Below are positions 9,606-18,996 of a stretch of 64,000 bases of DNA, one piece after another; position 1 is the first letter of the stretch, and each line of letters starts with the position of its first letter. Both the position numbers and the translations under genes were made by a program. The stretch comes from an uncultured Mycoplasmatota bacterium. Its GTDB lineage: Bacteria; Bacillota_I; Bacilli_A; RF39; UBA660. Where the stretch lies: positions 1-64,000 of the forward strand of contig URDT01000001.1 of assembly GCA_900546745.1 (NCBI GenBank), read 5' to 3'. The notes under the pieces are model-generated. The model made no database searches. It was not told where the DNA came from and saw only the letters and a program-made list of their open reading frames with translations.

Positions 9606-9670
9606 AACTTTACCAATATTAGTTTATACTTATACTGTATTTTTAACTGAAATAGGAAGGAATGATCCTA

Positions 9671-10849
9671 GTGGAAAAATTAATAATGATTAAATATGGA
9701 GAGTTAACAACAAAGAAAGCAAATCGTAATTTTTTTATTAACACTTTAACAAAAAATATTCAAAATATTTTAAAAAATAATCAAGTTATAATAAAAAAAG
9801 ATCGTGTAAGAATGTATATTGAATGTGATCAAAAAGAATTAGAAGAAGTAGAAAAAAAATTACAGAAAGTATTCGGAATTCACGGTATAGTAATTGCTGA
9901 TAAGGTAAATACTAATGTTGAAGAAATACAAAAAATTTCTTTAGAAAAAATTAAAAAAATGCCTGGTCATACATTTAAAGTAGAAACCAAGCGTGCTGAC
10001 AAATCATTTCCAATTCATAGTATGGATTTTAATAATCAAATTGGTGGTTTTATTTTAAAGAATACTGATTTAAAAGTTGATGTCCATCATCCTGATATTT
10101 TTCTTCATATAGAGATCAGACATGAAGGAACATTTATTTATACAAATGAAATCAAAGGAATTGGTGGTTATCCTGTTGGTATTCAAGGAAAAGGTCTTTT
10201 AATGTTATCTGGTGGTATTGATAGTCCGGTTGCTGGATATTTAGCTTTAAAAAGAGGTGTGGATTTGGAATGCTTATATTTTGAATCTCCTCCACACACT
10301 AGTTTAGAAGCTAAAAATAAAGTAATTAAGTTAGCGAATATTATCAATGAATACTCTGGGAACATAAAAGTAAATGTTGTTCCTTTTACTAAAATACAAG
10401 AAGCAATCTATAAAAATGTACCAGACAGTTATATTATTACCATTATGAGAAGAATGATGTACCGAATTGCTGAGAGAATTTGTCAAAAACATAAACTTAA
10501 AGTAATTATAAATGGAGAATCTATTGGACAAGTTGCTAGCCAAACTTTAACAAGTATGATTGCAATTAATAATGTAACAAACTTACCTGTAATTCGTCCA
10601 GTTGCTTGTATGGACAAATTAGAAATTATTGATATTGCGAATAAAATTAAAACTTATGAAACAAGTATTTTACCTTATGAAGATTGTTGTACTATATTTT
10701 TACCAAAGCATCCAGTCATCAATCCAGACTTAAAAAAATGTATTCAATATGAAAATACTTTTGATTATGAATCATTAATTGAAGAATGTATAAATAATAT
10801 AGAAACGATTCAAAATTTAAACTCAAATGAATTTGAAGAATTGTTATAA
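9671..10849 (+). CDS. thiI: tRNA 4-thiouridine synthase ThiI
   Basis: 392 aa. GTG 9671 is chosen because AGGAAGG lies 10 nt upstream; the ATG at 9662 is only 1 nt after that site. The product opens EKLIMIKYGELTTKKANRNFF as ThiI does. A ferredoxin-like plus THUMP region covers residues 1-170, then the PP-loop LSGGIDSPVAGY and CLYFESPPHTS. There is no C-terminal rhodanese domain, as in Bacillus. ThiI transfers sulfur to U8 of tRNA with a cysteine desulfurase and can feed thiamine thiazole synthesis. No nifS/iscS-like partner is next to it. Confidence 0.95.
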   Translation: MEKLIMIKYGELTTKKANRNFFINTLTKNIQNILKNNQVIIKKDRVRMYIECDQKELEEVEKKLQKVFGIHGIVIADKVNTNVEEIQKISLEKIKKMPGHTFKVETKRADKSFPIHSMDFNNQIGGFILKNTDLKVDVHHPDIFLHIEIRHEGTFIYTNEIKGIGGYPVGIQGKGLLMLSGGIDSPVAGYLALKRGVDLECLYFESPPHTSLEAKNKVIKLANIINEYSGNIKVNVVPFTKIQEAIYKNVPDSYIITIMRRMMYRIAERICQKHKLKVIINGESIGQVASQTLTSMIAINNVTNLPVIRPVACMDKLEIIDIANKIKTYETSILPYEDCCTIFLPKHPVINPDLKKCIQYENTFDYESLIEECINNIETIQNLNSNEFEELL

Positions 10850-10883
10850 ATTACCAATTAAAAAAATGTATTAAAAAATGCAT

Positions 10884-10908
10884 CCCGTACAAGATATAAA
10901 TGTACGGG
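10884..10908 (+). promoter_or_regulatory. hairpin overlapping the ribosome binding site of the first SASP gene
   Basis: Stem CCCGTAC (10884-10890) / GTACGGG (10902-10908). The 3' arm includes the first G residues of GGGAGGTG, the ribosome site of the gene at 10920. Opening or cleaving the stem would control translation. Confidence 0.55.
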
Positions 10909-10919
10909 AGGTGAATACA

Positions 10920-11129
10920 ATGAATAATAAAAATACAAGTAGATTATACGTACCAGGTGCTAAACAAGCTATCGAAAAAATGAAATATGAAATAGCTAAT
11001 GAATTAGGTGTTAATATGGGACCTGATGCTACAAGTAGAGCTAACGGATCAGTTGGTGGAGAAATCACTAAAAGATTAGTTCAAATGGGTGAACAACACA
11101 TTAGTGGTTCTAATTACCAAGCTAAATAG
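10920..11129 (+). CDS. alpha/beta-type small acid-soluble spore protein
   Basis: 69 aa from ATG 10920. It carries the family core: [15 protein letters not shown] (site of germination protease attack near the E-I/A bond), then [18 protein letters not shown], the DNA-binding signature. SASPs coat and protect spore DNA and are degraded at germination. A paralogue follows at 11227. It is the best direct evidence that the host makes spores. The N-terminal extension and the C-terminal [10 protein letters not shown] tail differ from the paralogue. Confidence 0.95.
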   Translation: MNNKNTSRLYVPGAKQAIEKMKYEIANELGVNMGPDATSRANGSVGGEITKRLVQMGEQHISGSNYQAK

Positions 11130-11136
11130 TTATTTT

Positions 11137-11170
11137 AAAGAAACAGTATAGCTGTTTCTTTCCTTTTTTT
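11137..11170 (+). terminator. terminator of first SASP gene
   Basis: Stem AAAGAAACAG / CTGTTTCTTT with a 5-nt loop, then a T-rich tract. Confidence 0.85.
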
Positions 11171-11226
11171 TACATTCATAATTATTATATAAGTACTCAC
11201 AATAATAATGTAAGGCGGTGAGATTT

Positions 11227-11409
11227 ATGAATCAAAAATTAGTAGCTCCATCTTCTAAAAAAATTCTTGAAAACATGAACTACGAAATAGCCAGAGAATT
11301 AGGTGTTACACTTGGCGCTGATACTACAGCACGTATGAATGGATCAGTTGGTGGAGAAATGACCAAAAGATTAGTAGAACTTGGAAAACAAACAATGACA
11401 CAAAAATAG
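11227..11409 (+). CDS. alpha/beta-type small acid-soluble spore protein (second copy)
   Basis: 60 aa from ATG 11227 behind AAGGCGGTGAGA (the GTG at 11218 is within the site). It shares [13 protein letters not shown] and [16 protein letters not shown] with the neighbour at 10920 but is divergent elsewhere, so the duplication is old. It has its own terminator overlapping the stop codon. Two SASP genes in tandem are usual in spore formers and would be expressed in the forespore. Confidence 0.95.
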   Translation: MNQKLVAPSSKKILENMNYEIARELGVTLGADTTARMNGSVGGEMTKRLVELGKQTMTQK

Positions 11410-11431
11410 TATTTTGAATACTATTTTTTTT
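11405..11431 (+). terminator. terminator of second SASP gene
   Basis: Stem AATAGTATT / AATACTATT with a 3-nt loop and a T-run. The 5' arm includes the TAG stop codon. Confidence 0.85.
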
Positions 11432-11474
11432 AAATAATAAATGTTATAATCTATATATAATAAGGAGGGATAAC

Positions 11475-13697
11475 ATGAATGTTTGGCGTAATTTTAAAGG
11501 AGATAATTGGAAAGAGGATATTAATGTAGAGGATTTTATTATCAATAATTATCATGAGTATAAAGGATCTGAAAAATTTTTAGAAATAAAAACAGAAAAA
11601 ACTAATAAAGTTTGGGAAAAATGCTTAAAATTACTAGAGCAAGAAAGAGAAAAAGGTGTTTTAGATATTGAAACAAAGAAAGTCTCAGGTATTACTAATT
11701 TTGAACCAGGTTATGTAGATTTAGAAAATGAAGTGATTGTTGGTCTTCAAACAGATAAACCATTAAAAAGAATGATTAATCCATTTGGAGGAATTCGTAT
11801 GGTCTATAAATCGTTAGAAGCTTATCATTATACCTTAGATGAAGAAATAGCCAAACATTTTTCTAGTTATCGTAAAACCCATAACGAAGGTGTTTTTGAT
11901 GCTTATACAAAAGAAATTAGAAAATGTAGGAGTGCTGGATTATTAACAGGTCTTCCTGATGCCTATGGTAGAGGAAGAATTATTGGTGATTATAGAAGAG
12001 TAGCACTATATGGAATTGATATTTTACTAGCTAAAAAATTAGATGATTTAGATCATATAACAAAAATAAACGAAGAAAACATTAGACTTAGAGAAGAAGT
12101 AAATGAACAAATAAGAGCGTTGAATGACATTAAGAAAATGGCTTTAAGTTACGGTTTTGATATTAGTAATCCTGCAACAAATGCCAAAGAAGCTATTCAA
12201 TGGTTATACTTTGGTTATTTAGCAGCAGTGAAAGAAAATAATGGTGCTGCTATGAGTTTAGGAAGAACTTCTACATTCATAGATATATATATAGAAAGAG
12301 ATTTAGAAGAAGGAACAATAAATGAAAAAGAGGCACAAGAATTAATTGACCAATTTATCATTAAACTAAGATTAGTAAGACATCTTCGTACCCCAGAATA
12401 TGAAGAATTATTTGCTGGTGATCCAACTTGGGTAACAGAAAGTATTGGTGGTATGACATTAGATGGTAGAAGCTTAGTAACAAAGACATCTTTCCGTTAT
12501 TTACATACTTTAATGAATTTAGGACCAAGTCCAGAACCTAATATGACTATTTTATGGAGTGAAAATCTTCCAGATAATTTTAAAAAATATTGTACAGAAA
12601 TCTCTATAAAAACAGACGCTATTCAATATGAAAATGACGATGTTATGCGACCTATTTATGGAGACGACTATGGAATTGCTTGTTGTGTTTCAGCTATGAA
12701 ATTAGGTCATCAAATGCAATTTTTTGGAGCTAGATGTAATTTAGCAAAAGCACTTTTATATGCTATTAATGGTGGATATGATGAAAAATCAAAAGAACTT
12801 GTAATAGAAGGCTTTGAAAAAATAGAAGATGAAGTACTAGATTTTGAAAAAGTAAAATCAACCTATTATAAAATGCTAGAAAAAGTTGTTCAGGTATATG
12901 TAGATGCAATGAATATTATTCACTATATGCATGATAAATATGCTTACGAAAAATCTCAAATGGCTTTACATGATACAGAAGTAGAGCGATTAATGGCATT
13001 TGGTGTAGCTGGTTTATCCGTTGCAACTGACTCTTTATCAGCTATTAAATACTCCAAAGTTATCCCAATTCGAGACGAAAATGGAATAGCAATTGATTTT
13101 AAAATTGAAGGTGATTATCCACAGTATGGAAATGATGATAATCGAGTAGATGATATTGCTGTTAATTTATTGATGAAATTTTCAAATGAATTAAAAAAAC
13201 ATCCATTATATCGAGGAGCAAAACATACTTTATCGGTTTTAACAATTACTTCTAATGTTGTTTATGGAAAGAAAACAGGATCTACTCCAGATGGAAGAAA
13301 AGCAGGAATTCCTTTTGCTCCAGGTGCTAATCCAATGCATGGCAGAGACCATAGTGGTGCTTTAGCTAGTCTTAATTCGGTAGCTAAAATACCATATTTT
13401 GAAGTGTGTCAAGATGGTATTTCTAATACATTTTCTATTACGCCAGACGCTTTAGGTCATACAAATGAGGATAGAATTGATAATTTAGTAGATATATTAG
13501 ATGGCTATTTCAGAAAAGGAGCTCAACACATTAATGTAAATGTTTTAAATAAAGAGTTATTAATTGATGCCATGAATAATCCTTGGAAATATCCTACACT
13601 AACAATTCGGGTTTCTGGATATGCCGTTAATTTTAATCGTTTGAGCAAAGAACAACAACAAGAAGTAATTAATCGAACATTCCATAATAAATTATGA
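11475..13697 (+). CDS. pflB: formate acetyltransferase (pyruvate formate-lyase)
   Basis: 740 aa, full length. Both active-site Cys are present in [13 protein letters not shown] and the C-terminal glycyl-radical loop is [13 protein letters not shown] splits pyruvate plus CoA into acetyl-CoA and formate under anaerobic conditions. Start ATG 11475 follows AAGGAGGG; TATAAT at 11445-11450 is a plausible -10. The gene overlaps its activase by 4 nt and ends in TGA, so a host stop role for TGA is clear here. Confidence 0.97.
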   Translation: MNVWRNFKGDNWKEDINVEDFIINNYHEYKGSEKFLEIKTEKTNKVWEKCLKLLEQEREKGVLDIETKKVSGITNFEPGYVDLENEVIVGLQTDKPLKRMINPFGGIRMVYKSLEAYHYTLDEEIAKHFSSYRKTHNEGVFDAYTKEIRKCRSAGLLTGLPDAYGRGRIIGDYRRVALYGIDILLAKKLDDLDHITKINEENIRLREEVNEQIRALNDIKKMALSYGFDISNPATNAKEAIQWLYFGYLAAVKENNGAAMSLGRTSTFIDIYIERDLEEGTINEKEAQELIDQFIIKLRLVRHLRTPEYEELFAGDPTWVTESIGGMTLDGRSLVTKTSFRYLHTLMNLGPSPEPNMTILWSENLPDNFKKYCTEISIKTDAIQYENDDVMRPIYGDDYGIACCVSAMKLGHQMQFFGARCNLAKALLYAINGGYDEKSKELVIEGFEKIEDEVLDFEKVKSTYYKMLEKVVQVYVDAMNIIHYMHDKYAYEKSQMALHDTEVERLMAFGVAGLSVATDSLSAIKYSKVIPIRDENGIAIDFKIEGDYPQYGNDDNRVDDIAVNLLMKFSNELKKHPLYRGAKHTLSVLTITSNVVYGKKTGSTPDGRKAGIPFAPGANPMHGRDHSGALASLNSVAKIPYFEVCQDGISNTFSITPDALGHTNEDRIDNLVDILDGYFRKGAQHINVNVLNKELLIDAMNNPWKYPTLTIRVSGYAVNFNRLSKEQQQEVINRTFHNKL

Positions 13698-14392
13698 TTG
13701 GAAATATTTCATCAATTGATACTATGGGACTAGTAGATGGCCCTGGAATTCGTGTGGTTGTCTTTTTACAAGGATGTAGTTTAAGATGTAAATTTTGCCA
13801 TAATCCAGAGACTTGGAATGATCGACAAAAGAAAAAAACATATACTCCAGAAGAATTAGTAAAATTTATTTTAAATTATAAAGAATATTTCAAGAAAAAA
13901 GGTGGTGTTACATTTTCAGGTGGTGAGCCATTAAAACAACCTGAGTTTTTATTAGAATGCTTAAAACTATGTAAAAAACATGACATTCATACTTGTATTG
14001 ATACTGCCGGATATGCTTTTGATTATGAAGAAATATTGGATTATACGGATTTAGTTTTGTTTGATATTAAAGAAATCGACTCTGAACGATATCAAAAATT
14101 AACAGGTAGAAAAATTGATTTATCATTAAAATTTTTAGAGACATGTCAAGGAAAAAATGTGAAAATGTGGATACGTCAAGTAATTGTTCCAGGCTATAAT
14201 GATAATATTACTTATATCAATAACTTGAAAAAATTTATAAAACCACTTAAAAATATTGGAAAAGTAGAATTACTTCCTTATCATACAATGGGAATAGAAA
14301 AGTATAAAATGTTAAACATTCCTTATCCATTAGAGAATGTTCCAGATATGGATTTAGAAAAATGTAAGGAATTAGAGAAATTATTAAAATGA
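13694..14392 (+). CDS. pflA: pyruvate formate-lyase activating enzyme
   Basis: 232-aa radical SAM protein. The cluster motif is [14 protein letters not shown], with the GGEP-type motif [13 protein letters not shown] and DTAGYAF further on. It uses SAM and a 4Fe-4S cluster to install the glycyl radical on PflB. It is translationally coupled to pflB by an ATGA overlap. The stop codon lies inside the terminator stem. Confidence 0.96.
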   Translation: MIGNISSIDTMGLVDGPGIRVVVFLQGCSLRCKFCHNPETWNDRQKKKTYTPEELVKFILNYKEYFKKKGGVTFSGGEPLKQPEFLLECLKLCKKHDIHTCIDTAGYAFDYEEILDYTDLVLFDIKEIDSERYQKLTGRKIDLSLKFLETCQGKNVKMWIRQVIVPGYNDNITYINNLKKFIKPLKNIGKVELLPYHTMGIEKYKMLNIPYPLENVPDMDLEKCKELEKLLK

Positions 14393-14414
14393 GGATTATT
14401 CATCCTCATTTTTT
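14386..14414. terminator. terminator shared by pflBA and the convergent XRE gene
   Basis: Stem AAAATGAGGAT / ATCCTCATTTT with a 5-nt loop. It overlaps the stop codons of both genes and has A and T tracts on both sides. Confidence 0.85.
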
Positions 14415-14599
14415 GTTTTTAAAAAATTTACAATGTCATTATCGGGTATATTTAAAATTTTAATAATTTTTTTTAGTGTATTAATTCTAGTAGCCTCTTC
14501 ATTTTTTTCAATTCTTTGCAATTGACGAGTGCTTATTTCTAGTTTTTCAGCTAGTTCTTCTTGTGTTAAGTTCATTTTTATTCTATTTTCTTTAATCAC
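14396..14599 (-). CDS. XRE-family transcriptional regulator
   Basis: 67 aa from GTG 14599 behind TAGGTGATT (an in-frame GTG at 14608 is an alternative). It is almost entirely a helix-turn-helix: NLTQEELAEKLEISTRQLQRIEKN, with little else. It is divergent from the small membrane peptide gene at 14731, and palindromic sites sit between them, so it probably represses itself and that gene. Confidence 0.85.
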   Translation of the reverse strand: MIKENRIKMNLTQEELAEKLEISTRQLQRIEKNEEATRINTLKKIIKILNIPDNDIVNFLKTKNEDE

Positions 14600-14611
14600 A
14601 CCAATCACCTA

Positions 14612-14682
14612 GACAAATTATGTCATATTTAATTGTCGTAAAACACGGTATTTTGTGTCGTTTTATATTGACATAAAATGTC
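14612..14682. promoter_or_regulatory. two palindromic operator candidates
   Basis: GACAAATTATGTC (14612-14624) and GACATAAAATGTC (14670-14682) share the pattern GACAtAAaATGTC. The second covers the -35 box of the promoter for the 66-aa gene; the first lies just before the XRE start codon. ACAC..GTGT in between may be a third half-site pair. Confidence 0.6.
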
Positions 14683-14696
14683 GTGCTTATTATAAT
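14668..14696 (+). promoter_or_regulatory. sigma-A promoter of the small membrane peptide gene
   Basis: TTGACA (14668-14673) and TATAAT (14691-14696) with exact 17-bp spacing: a consensus promoter whose -35 is buried in a palindrome. Confidence 0.85.
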
Positions 14697-14730
14697 GATA
14701 GTGTAAATAAGTTTTGAAGGTGGTGATAGT

Positions 14731-14931
14731 ATGAAAGAAGCTACAGGAGAGGCAAATATGACTGTTGTAACAATTATTTTAATTGCTGCTATTGTTACAA
14801 TAGCAACCCCACTTGTTAAAAATATGATGGACAAAACAGAAGATAAAGCTTGTTGTATGAATAATGGTGGATATTGGAAAGGCGATTCCTGTGTAAATAA
14901 TGATGGTGAATTAGTCAGCACAGATTGTTAA
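14731..14931 (+). CDS. small membrane protein with C-terminal Cys-rich tail
   Basis: 66 aa, ATG 14731 behind GAAGGTGGTGATAGT. One membrane helix (MTVVTIILIAAIVTIATPLV, residues 10-29) is followed by a tail with four Cys (ACCMNNGGYW, GDSCVNND and a final Cys). The layout resembles small type IV pilin-like or peptide-bacteriocin-like proteins without matching a family I know. A consensus promoter and a dedicated repressor argue it is a real, tightly controlled gene. Confidence 0.7.
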   Translation: MKEATGEANMTVVTIILIAAIVTIATPLVKNMMDKTEDKACCMNNGGYWKGDSCVNNDGELVSTDC

Positions 14932-15007
14932 TACTAAAAATATATCCTTACAATAATTTTATTTACAAATCTATAGTATTAACAATAATTTAAGATTTTA
15001 TTTACAG

Positions 15008-15038
15008 AAAAATAGTTAGTTGAAAACTAACTATTTTT
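15008..15038 (-). terminator. terminator of the deacetylase operon
   Basis: Stem AAAATAGTTAGT / ACTAACTATTTT with a 5-nt loop. It lies directly after the minus-strand gene at 15038 and, with the flanking A/T tracts, can work in both directions. Confidence 0.8.
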
Positions 15039-15415
15039 TATAAAGAAGGATTTTCAACCGATGTGATAATAGAATACTGTCCGCTTTCAACAACAACATA
15101 AAGGACAATAATTGCCGCTAAAACAGAAAGGTCAGAAGCTGTTATTTGTAAATTGAGAAAAGTGACATCTTCTCCCTTTTTTTGTGCTCTATTTTTATCT
15201 TCAAAATTAATGTATAAAAATACAAGAGATAAAAAAAGTACAATAATTCGATTTAGTATAGAAACATAATAGGAATTTTTACTAGAAATAATAGGTTTCT
15301 TTGTAAGTAGTTCTGTTTTACTATTGTAAGTTAAAAATAAAGATATTAATAAGCTTAATATATAACCTATAGTAGCAATCATTTGAATATCAAGAGATTT
15401 TATTTTTTCATTCAT
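15038..15415 (-). CDS. hypothetical four-helix membrane protein
   Basis: 125 aa with three or four hydrophobic segments (MIATIGYILSLLISLFLTY, ILNRIIVLFLSLVFLYI, LSVLAAIIVLYVVVE). It starts 8 nt inside the upstream deacetylase gene, so it is co-translated. The acidic-basic loop FEDKNRAQKKGEDV lies between helices two and three. I know no family. The pairing with a cell-wall deacetylase suggests an envelope role, which is inference. Confidence 0.65.
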   Translation of the reverse strand: MNEKIKSLDIQMIATIGYILSLLISLFLTYNSKTELLTKKPIISSKNSYYVSILNRIIVLFLSLVFLYINFEDKNRAQKKGEDVTFLNLQITASDLSVLAAIIVLYVVVESGQYSIITSVENPSL

Positions 15416-16592
15416 GGAATTGTTCTCTAATTAGTTGTATTTCCTTTAATTCACTAACAGTTACACATTGAAATCCTTTCTCTTGTATAATATCAACAAT
15501 TTTGGGTAAGGATTCTAATGTTTGTTTATGGGTATCATGCATTAATATGATATTACCATCTTTTAATTTTTTTGTGGCATTGTTCACAATTCTATTTACA
15601 TTTTTATATTTCCAATCTAAGGTATCTACATTCCAAAGAACAACATTTAAAGAAGAAATGCTTTTTATAAAACTATTAACAGAACCATAGGTAGGTCTTA
15701 ATAACTTTGGTGTATAACCTGTATATTCTTTTATAATTTGTTGCGTTTTATTAATTTGTTCCATAATTTCATCTGGTTTGAGTTTTATAAGCCATTTGTG
15801 ATTATAAGAATGATTTCCTATTTCATTTCCATATTCTAGGCTTTTTTTTAAAATGTCAGAATAGTTACTTACCTTATTTCCAAGTACAAAAAATGTAGCA
15901 TTACAATTTTTTTCATGTAATATATCAATAATTTTTTCTGTATATTGACTAGGGCCATCATCAAAAGTTAAAGCAACTACTTTTTGATTAGGATCAATAA
16001 CTCTTTCAGGAATAGAAACAGAAACTGTTTTATCTTGTATAATAGGGGATAGTTTAATTTTTAAATCTAAATCCGAAAGAGGAATAGTAACTGTTTCAAC
16101 TTCATTTTTATCTTTTATAAAAATGACTAAATTTTCTCGATCAAAAATAAAAGAATAATCCATTTTTTTTTGAAATTTTTCTTCTATAATAGATTCAATA
16201 ATATCATTATCCGCTACTATATCATTGATCTGAACTTCTTTTTTCTTATTTGTATCATATAAAAAAGTTTTAACAGAATTATTAATGTCATTATGATTGT
16301 TCTTATAAATATATAAAGCTACACAGATATAATGATCTATATAATGAAATGTATAATCAATATTTAATTCATTTTTGTCATTATCTTTATTGGAATCGTT
16401 AACAAAATTAGAATAAATAAAATCTACTTCTTTTTTTATTTTTGAATCAATCTTTGTATTTGTAATAGGATAGTTAATAGCAACAATATAATTATCAGTT
16501 TCTTCTATAATAGTTCCAATTTCTCCATTTGTTTTATGAGAACACCCACAAAAAATAATACAAAAAATGAATAATAATAATTTTTTTCTCAT
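15408..16592 (-). CDS. polysaccharide deacetylase lipoprotein
   Basis: 394 aa. The signal sequence ends in FCGC|S, a lipobox, so the product is anchored outside the membrane. Residues about 30-190 resemble the DUF3298/RsiV-like region of PdaC-type proteins. The C-terminal NodB domain has VALTFDDGP, GNEIGNHSYNHKWL, LLRPTYGS, LWNVDTLDW and IILMHD, so the metal-binding and catalytic residues are intact. It likely removes acetyl groups from peptidoglycan or another wall polymer. Co-transcribed with the membrane protein downstream. Confidence 0.9.
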   Translation of the reverse strand: MRKKLLLFIFCIIFCGCSHKTNGEIGTIIEETDNYIVAINYPITNTKIDSKIKKEVDFIYSNFVNDSNKDNDKNELNIDYTFHYIDHYICVALYIYKNNHNDINNSVKTFLYDTNKKKEVQINDIVADNDIIESIIEEKFQKKMDYSFIFDRENLVIFIKDKNEVETVTIPLSDLDLKIKLSPIIQDKTVSVSIPERVIDPNQKVVALTFDDGPSQYTEKIIDILHEKNCNATFFVLGNKVSNYSDILKKSLEYGNEIGNHSYNHKWLIKLKPDEIMEQINKTQQIIKEYTGYTPKLLRPTYGSVNSFIKSISSLNVVLWNVDTLDWKYKNVNRIVNNATKKLKDGNIILMHDTHKQTLESLPKIVDIIQEKGFQCVTVSELKEIQLIREQFHE

Positions 16593-16660
16593 ACTTTCAC
16601 CTATTCAATTATATTCAAAATAAATATTAATATTAAATGTGCTTTTTTTTTTGAAAAGTC

Positions 16661-16689
16661 TTGATTTGCCTACAAAAAAATGATATTCT
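16661..16689 (+). promoter_or_regulatory. promoter of the HU gene
   Basis: TTGATT (16661-16666) and TATTCT (16684-16689), 17-bp spacing, 50 nt ahead of the HU start. Confidence 0.55.
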
Positions 16690-16738
16690 TTAAGTGTAAG
16701 CAAGATAGTTGCTTAAGACAACGAGGAGGTTATTTGAA

Positions 16739-17011
16739 ATGTCAAAAACAGATTTAGTAAATTACATAGCAGAAGAAGTTGGATTAACAAAATCAGATGC
16801 TACAAAAGCTTTAGAAGCTATGATGAATGGTGTAATTAAAGGATTAAAAGAAAGTGAAAAAGTTACTTTAACAGGGTTCTGTACTTTTGTTGCAAAAGAA
16901 AAACCAGAATCAACAGGACGTAATCCAAGAACTGGAGCTACTGTTACGATTCCAGCAAGAACAGCTGTTACAATCAAAGCTGGTTCTAAATTAAAAGAAG
17001 CTTTAAACTAA
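16739..17011 (+). CDS. hup: DNA-binding protein HU
   Basis: 90 aa from ATG 16739 behind GAGGAGG. All HU features are present: SKTDLVNYIAEEVGLTKSDA, VTLTGFCTFVAKEKP and the beta-arm GRNPRTGATVTIPARTAV. HU is the main nucleoid protein of Firmicutes. It forms its own transcription unit, ending at a weak hairpin AAACT / AGTTT with a long T-run (17023-17034). Confidence 0.96.
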   Translation: MSKTDLVNYIAEEVGLTKSDATKALEAMMNGVIKGLKESEKVTLTGFCTFVAKEKPESTGRNPRTGATVTIPARTAVTIKAGSKLKEALN

Positions 17012-17076
17012 GAGACTAAGTTTCTTTTTTTTTTACAAATATTTAAAAAATATGATATGATAAAAATGGTGATATT

Positions 17077-17745
17077 ATGTATGAAGTGGCAATTAGTATT
17101 TTAAAAGAGTTAAATGAATTGGGATATACTTCTTATATCATTGGTGGTTATCCAAGAGATCGTTTATTGAATCAGTCAAATGATGATATTGATATTTGTA
17201 CAAGTGCTACTCCAGACATTATAAAGAAGCAATATGAAATAATAATTGATAATAGTAAATATGGTTCCTTACAAATCAAAAAAAATAATTATTATTTTGA
17301 AATTACTACTTTTAGAATAGAATTAGAATACCATGGTCGTTATCCAAAAATAAAATATACAAATGATATTTTAGAAGATTTAAATCGTAGAGATTTTACT
17401 ATTAATACATTTTGTATAGATCAATATGGTCAAATTCATGATTTTTTAAATGCTGAATCGGATTTAAAAAATGGTATTATCCGATGCATAGGAGATACAG
17501 AAGTAAAAATAAAAGAAGATCCTATTAGAATTTTAAGAGCAATTCGATTTTCTACTAAACTAAACTTTAAGATCGAAAAAAATTTATTACAAGTGATTGA
17601 CAAATATCAAGATTTAGTTTTAAATTTAAGTAATCATCAAATTGAAAAAGAACTTTCAAAAATGAATGAAAAAGGAATACAACAATTTAATCAATTAGAA
17701 ATAGGGAGGAAATTTTATGCCAGAAAAAGTAATGGATTTAATTAA
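17077..17745 (+). CDS. cca: CCA-adding enzyme / poly(A) polymerase family, short form
   Basis: 222 aa. The class II nucleotidyltransferase head is intact: IIGGYPRDRLL, the metal-binding DIDICTSATP, EITTFRIE, and LNRRDFTINTF, DPIRILRAIRF in the neck. Normal CCA enzymes are about 400 aa; the body and tail domains that measure the tRNA are absent, and the frame ends at a stop 29 nt into dnaD. The encoded tRNAs here carry genomic CCA, so a reduced or repair-only enzyme may suffice. A truncation is also possible. Start ATG 17077 behind GGTGAT. Confidence 0.8.
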   Translation: MYEVAISILKELNELGYTSYIIGGYPRDRLLNQSNDDIDICTSATPDIIKKQYEIIIDNSKYGSLQIKKNNYYFEITTFRIELEYHGRYPKIKYTNDILEDLNRRDFTINTFCIDQYGQIHDFLNAESDLKNGIIRCIGDTEVKIKEDPIRILRAIRFSTKLNFKIEKNLLQVIDKYQDLVLNLSNHQIEKELSKMNEKGIQQFNQLEIGRKFYARKSNGFN

Positions 17746-18355
17746 AAATGGAAATTTTACGTTCCCCAAAATACTATTATTTAATTATCAAGAGTTAAAA
17801 ATAAATGAAAGCCAATTAATTTTATTAATTTACTTAATGAATTTAAAAGATACAGAATTCAATCCAAATAATATTACAAAAGATTTAAAAATGCCATTAA
17901 CAGATGTACTCACTAATATAGATGTCTTAACAAATTTAAATTTAATTAAAATCGATTTAAGGAAAATTGATGGAGTAAGGCATGAATTTATTAACATAGA
18001 TCAATTATATGAAAAATTATTATATTTAGTAATTAATGAAGAAAAAGAAGAAATTCCATCAAATATTTTTAGTACATTTGAAACAGAATTTGGTCGCACT
18101 CTGGCTCCTATGGAATATGAGATTATCAATAGCTGGATAGATTCAGGATATTCAGAAGAGTTAATCATAGCAGCTTTAAAGGAAGCTGTGTATAATGGAG
18201 TATTTAAATTAAACTATATTGATAAGATACTTTATGAATGGGGTAAAAAAGGAATAAAAAGTATTCAAGATATAGAAAAAGAGAAAACAAAATTTCAATC
18301 AAAAAAAGAAGAGAAAAAGGAATTATATGACTACAATTGGTTGGAAGATGAATAA
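17717..18355 (+). CDS. dnaD: DnaD-domain primosome protein
   Basis: 212 aa from ATG 17717 behind GGGAGG, overlapping cca by 29 nt. The N-terminal winged-helix domain is followed by the DnaB2 domain with TFETEFGRTLAPMEYEIINS, WIDSGYSEELIIAALKEAV and the C-terminal helix KLNYIDKILYEWGKKG. DnaD works in helicase loading at oriC and restart. It lies directly before nth, the standard Bacilli order. Confidence 0.92.
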   Translation: MPEKVMDLIKNGNFTFPKILLFNYQELKINESQLILLIYLMNLKDTEFNPNNITKDLKMPLTDVLTNIDVLTNLNLIKIDLRKIDGVRHEFINIDQLYEKLLYLVINEEKEEIPSNIFSTFETEFGRTLAPMEYEIINSWIDSGYSEELIIAALKEAVYNGVFKLNYIDKILYEWGKKGIKSIQDIEKEKTKFQSKKEEKKELYDYNWLEDE

Positions 18356-18980
18356 TACCTTAGAGTATTTAGATGAATTATTCCCAGAGGCAAAATGTGA
18401 ATTAAACTATAGTAAAGACTATGAATTACTAATAGCTGTTATGCTTTCAGCACAAACAACAGATAAGAGAGTAAATGAAGTAACAAAGGTATTATTTTCT
18501 AAGTATCCTACTTTGGAAACACTAAGTAAGTCTAATATTTCAGATTTAAAAAAAATTATATATCCACTAGGTACGTATACGAAAAAATCCCAAAATATTA
18601 TTGATATAGCAAATTCTTTGATAAATATTGGCGGAACAGTTCCAAATGATAGAAAATTTTTAGAAAGCTTAAGTGGCGTAGGTCGTAAGACAACTAATGT
18701 AGTACTTAGTATTCTTTATAATGAACCATGTATAGCAGTGGATACTCATGTTGCTAGAGTTAGTAAAAGATTAGGATTTGCTAATAAAAATGATGATGTA
18801 TTAAAAATTGAAAAAAAATTAACAAAAATAATTTCTAAAAATAAAATGAATAAAGCTCATCATCAATTTGTTTTATTTGGAAGATATTATTGTATAGCTA
18901 GAAATCCTAAATGTATTGATTGTAAGTTACAAGATTTTTGTAAATATAAAAAAAACACTTCAAAAGAGAACTTCCCTTAG
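18327..18980 (+). CDS. nth: endonuclease III
   Basis: 217 aa. Helix-hairpin-helix LESLSGVGRKTTNVVLSI with the catalytic Lys, then the catalytic Asp in AVDTHVARVSKRLG. A 4Fe-4S cluster is formed by C-x6-C-x2-C-x5-C in CIARNPKCIDCKLQDFC. It excises oxidised pyrimidines. It overlaps dnaD by 29 nt; ATG 18327 has AAGGA 5 nt upstream, while ATG 18348 is an alternative. Confidence 0.96.
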   Translation: MTTIGWKMNNTLEYLDELFPEAKCELNYSKDYELLIAVMLSAQTTDKRVNEVTKVLFSKYPTLETLSKSNISDLKKIIYPLGTYTKKSQNIIDIANSLINIGGTVPNDRKFLESLSGVGRKTTNVVLSILYNEPCIAVDTHVARVSKRLGFANKNDDVLKIEKKLTKIISKNKMNKAHHQFVLFGRYYCIARNPKCIDCKLQDFCKYKKNTSKENFP

Positions 18981-18996
18981 GGATTAAGTAATTTTT

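Noticed and set aside
14592..14921. Minus-strand frame of about 110 codons
   Set aside because: Antisense to the 66-aa gene and its promoter, no ribosome site; the plus-strand gene has strong signals.
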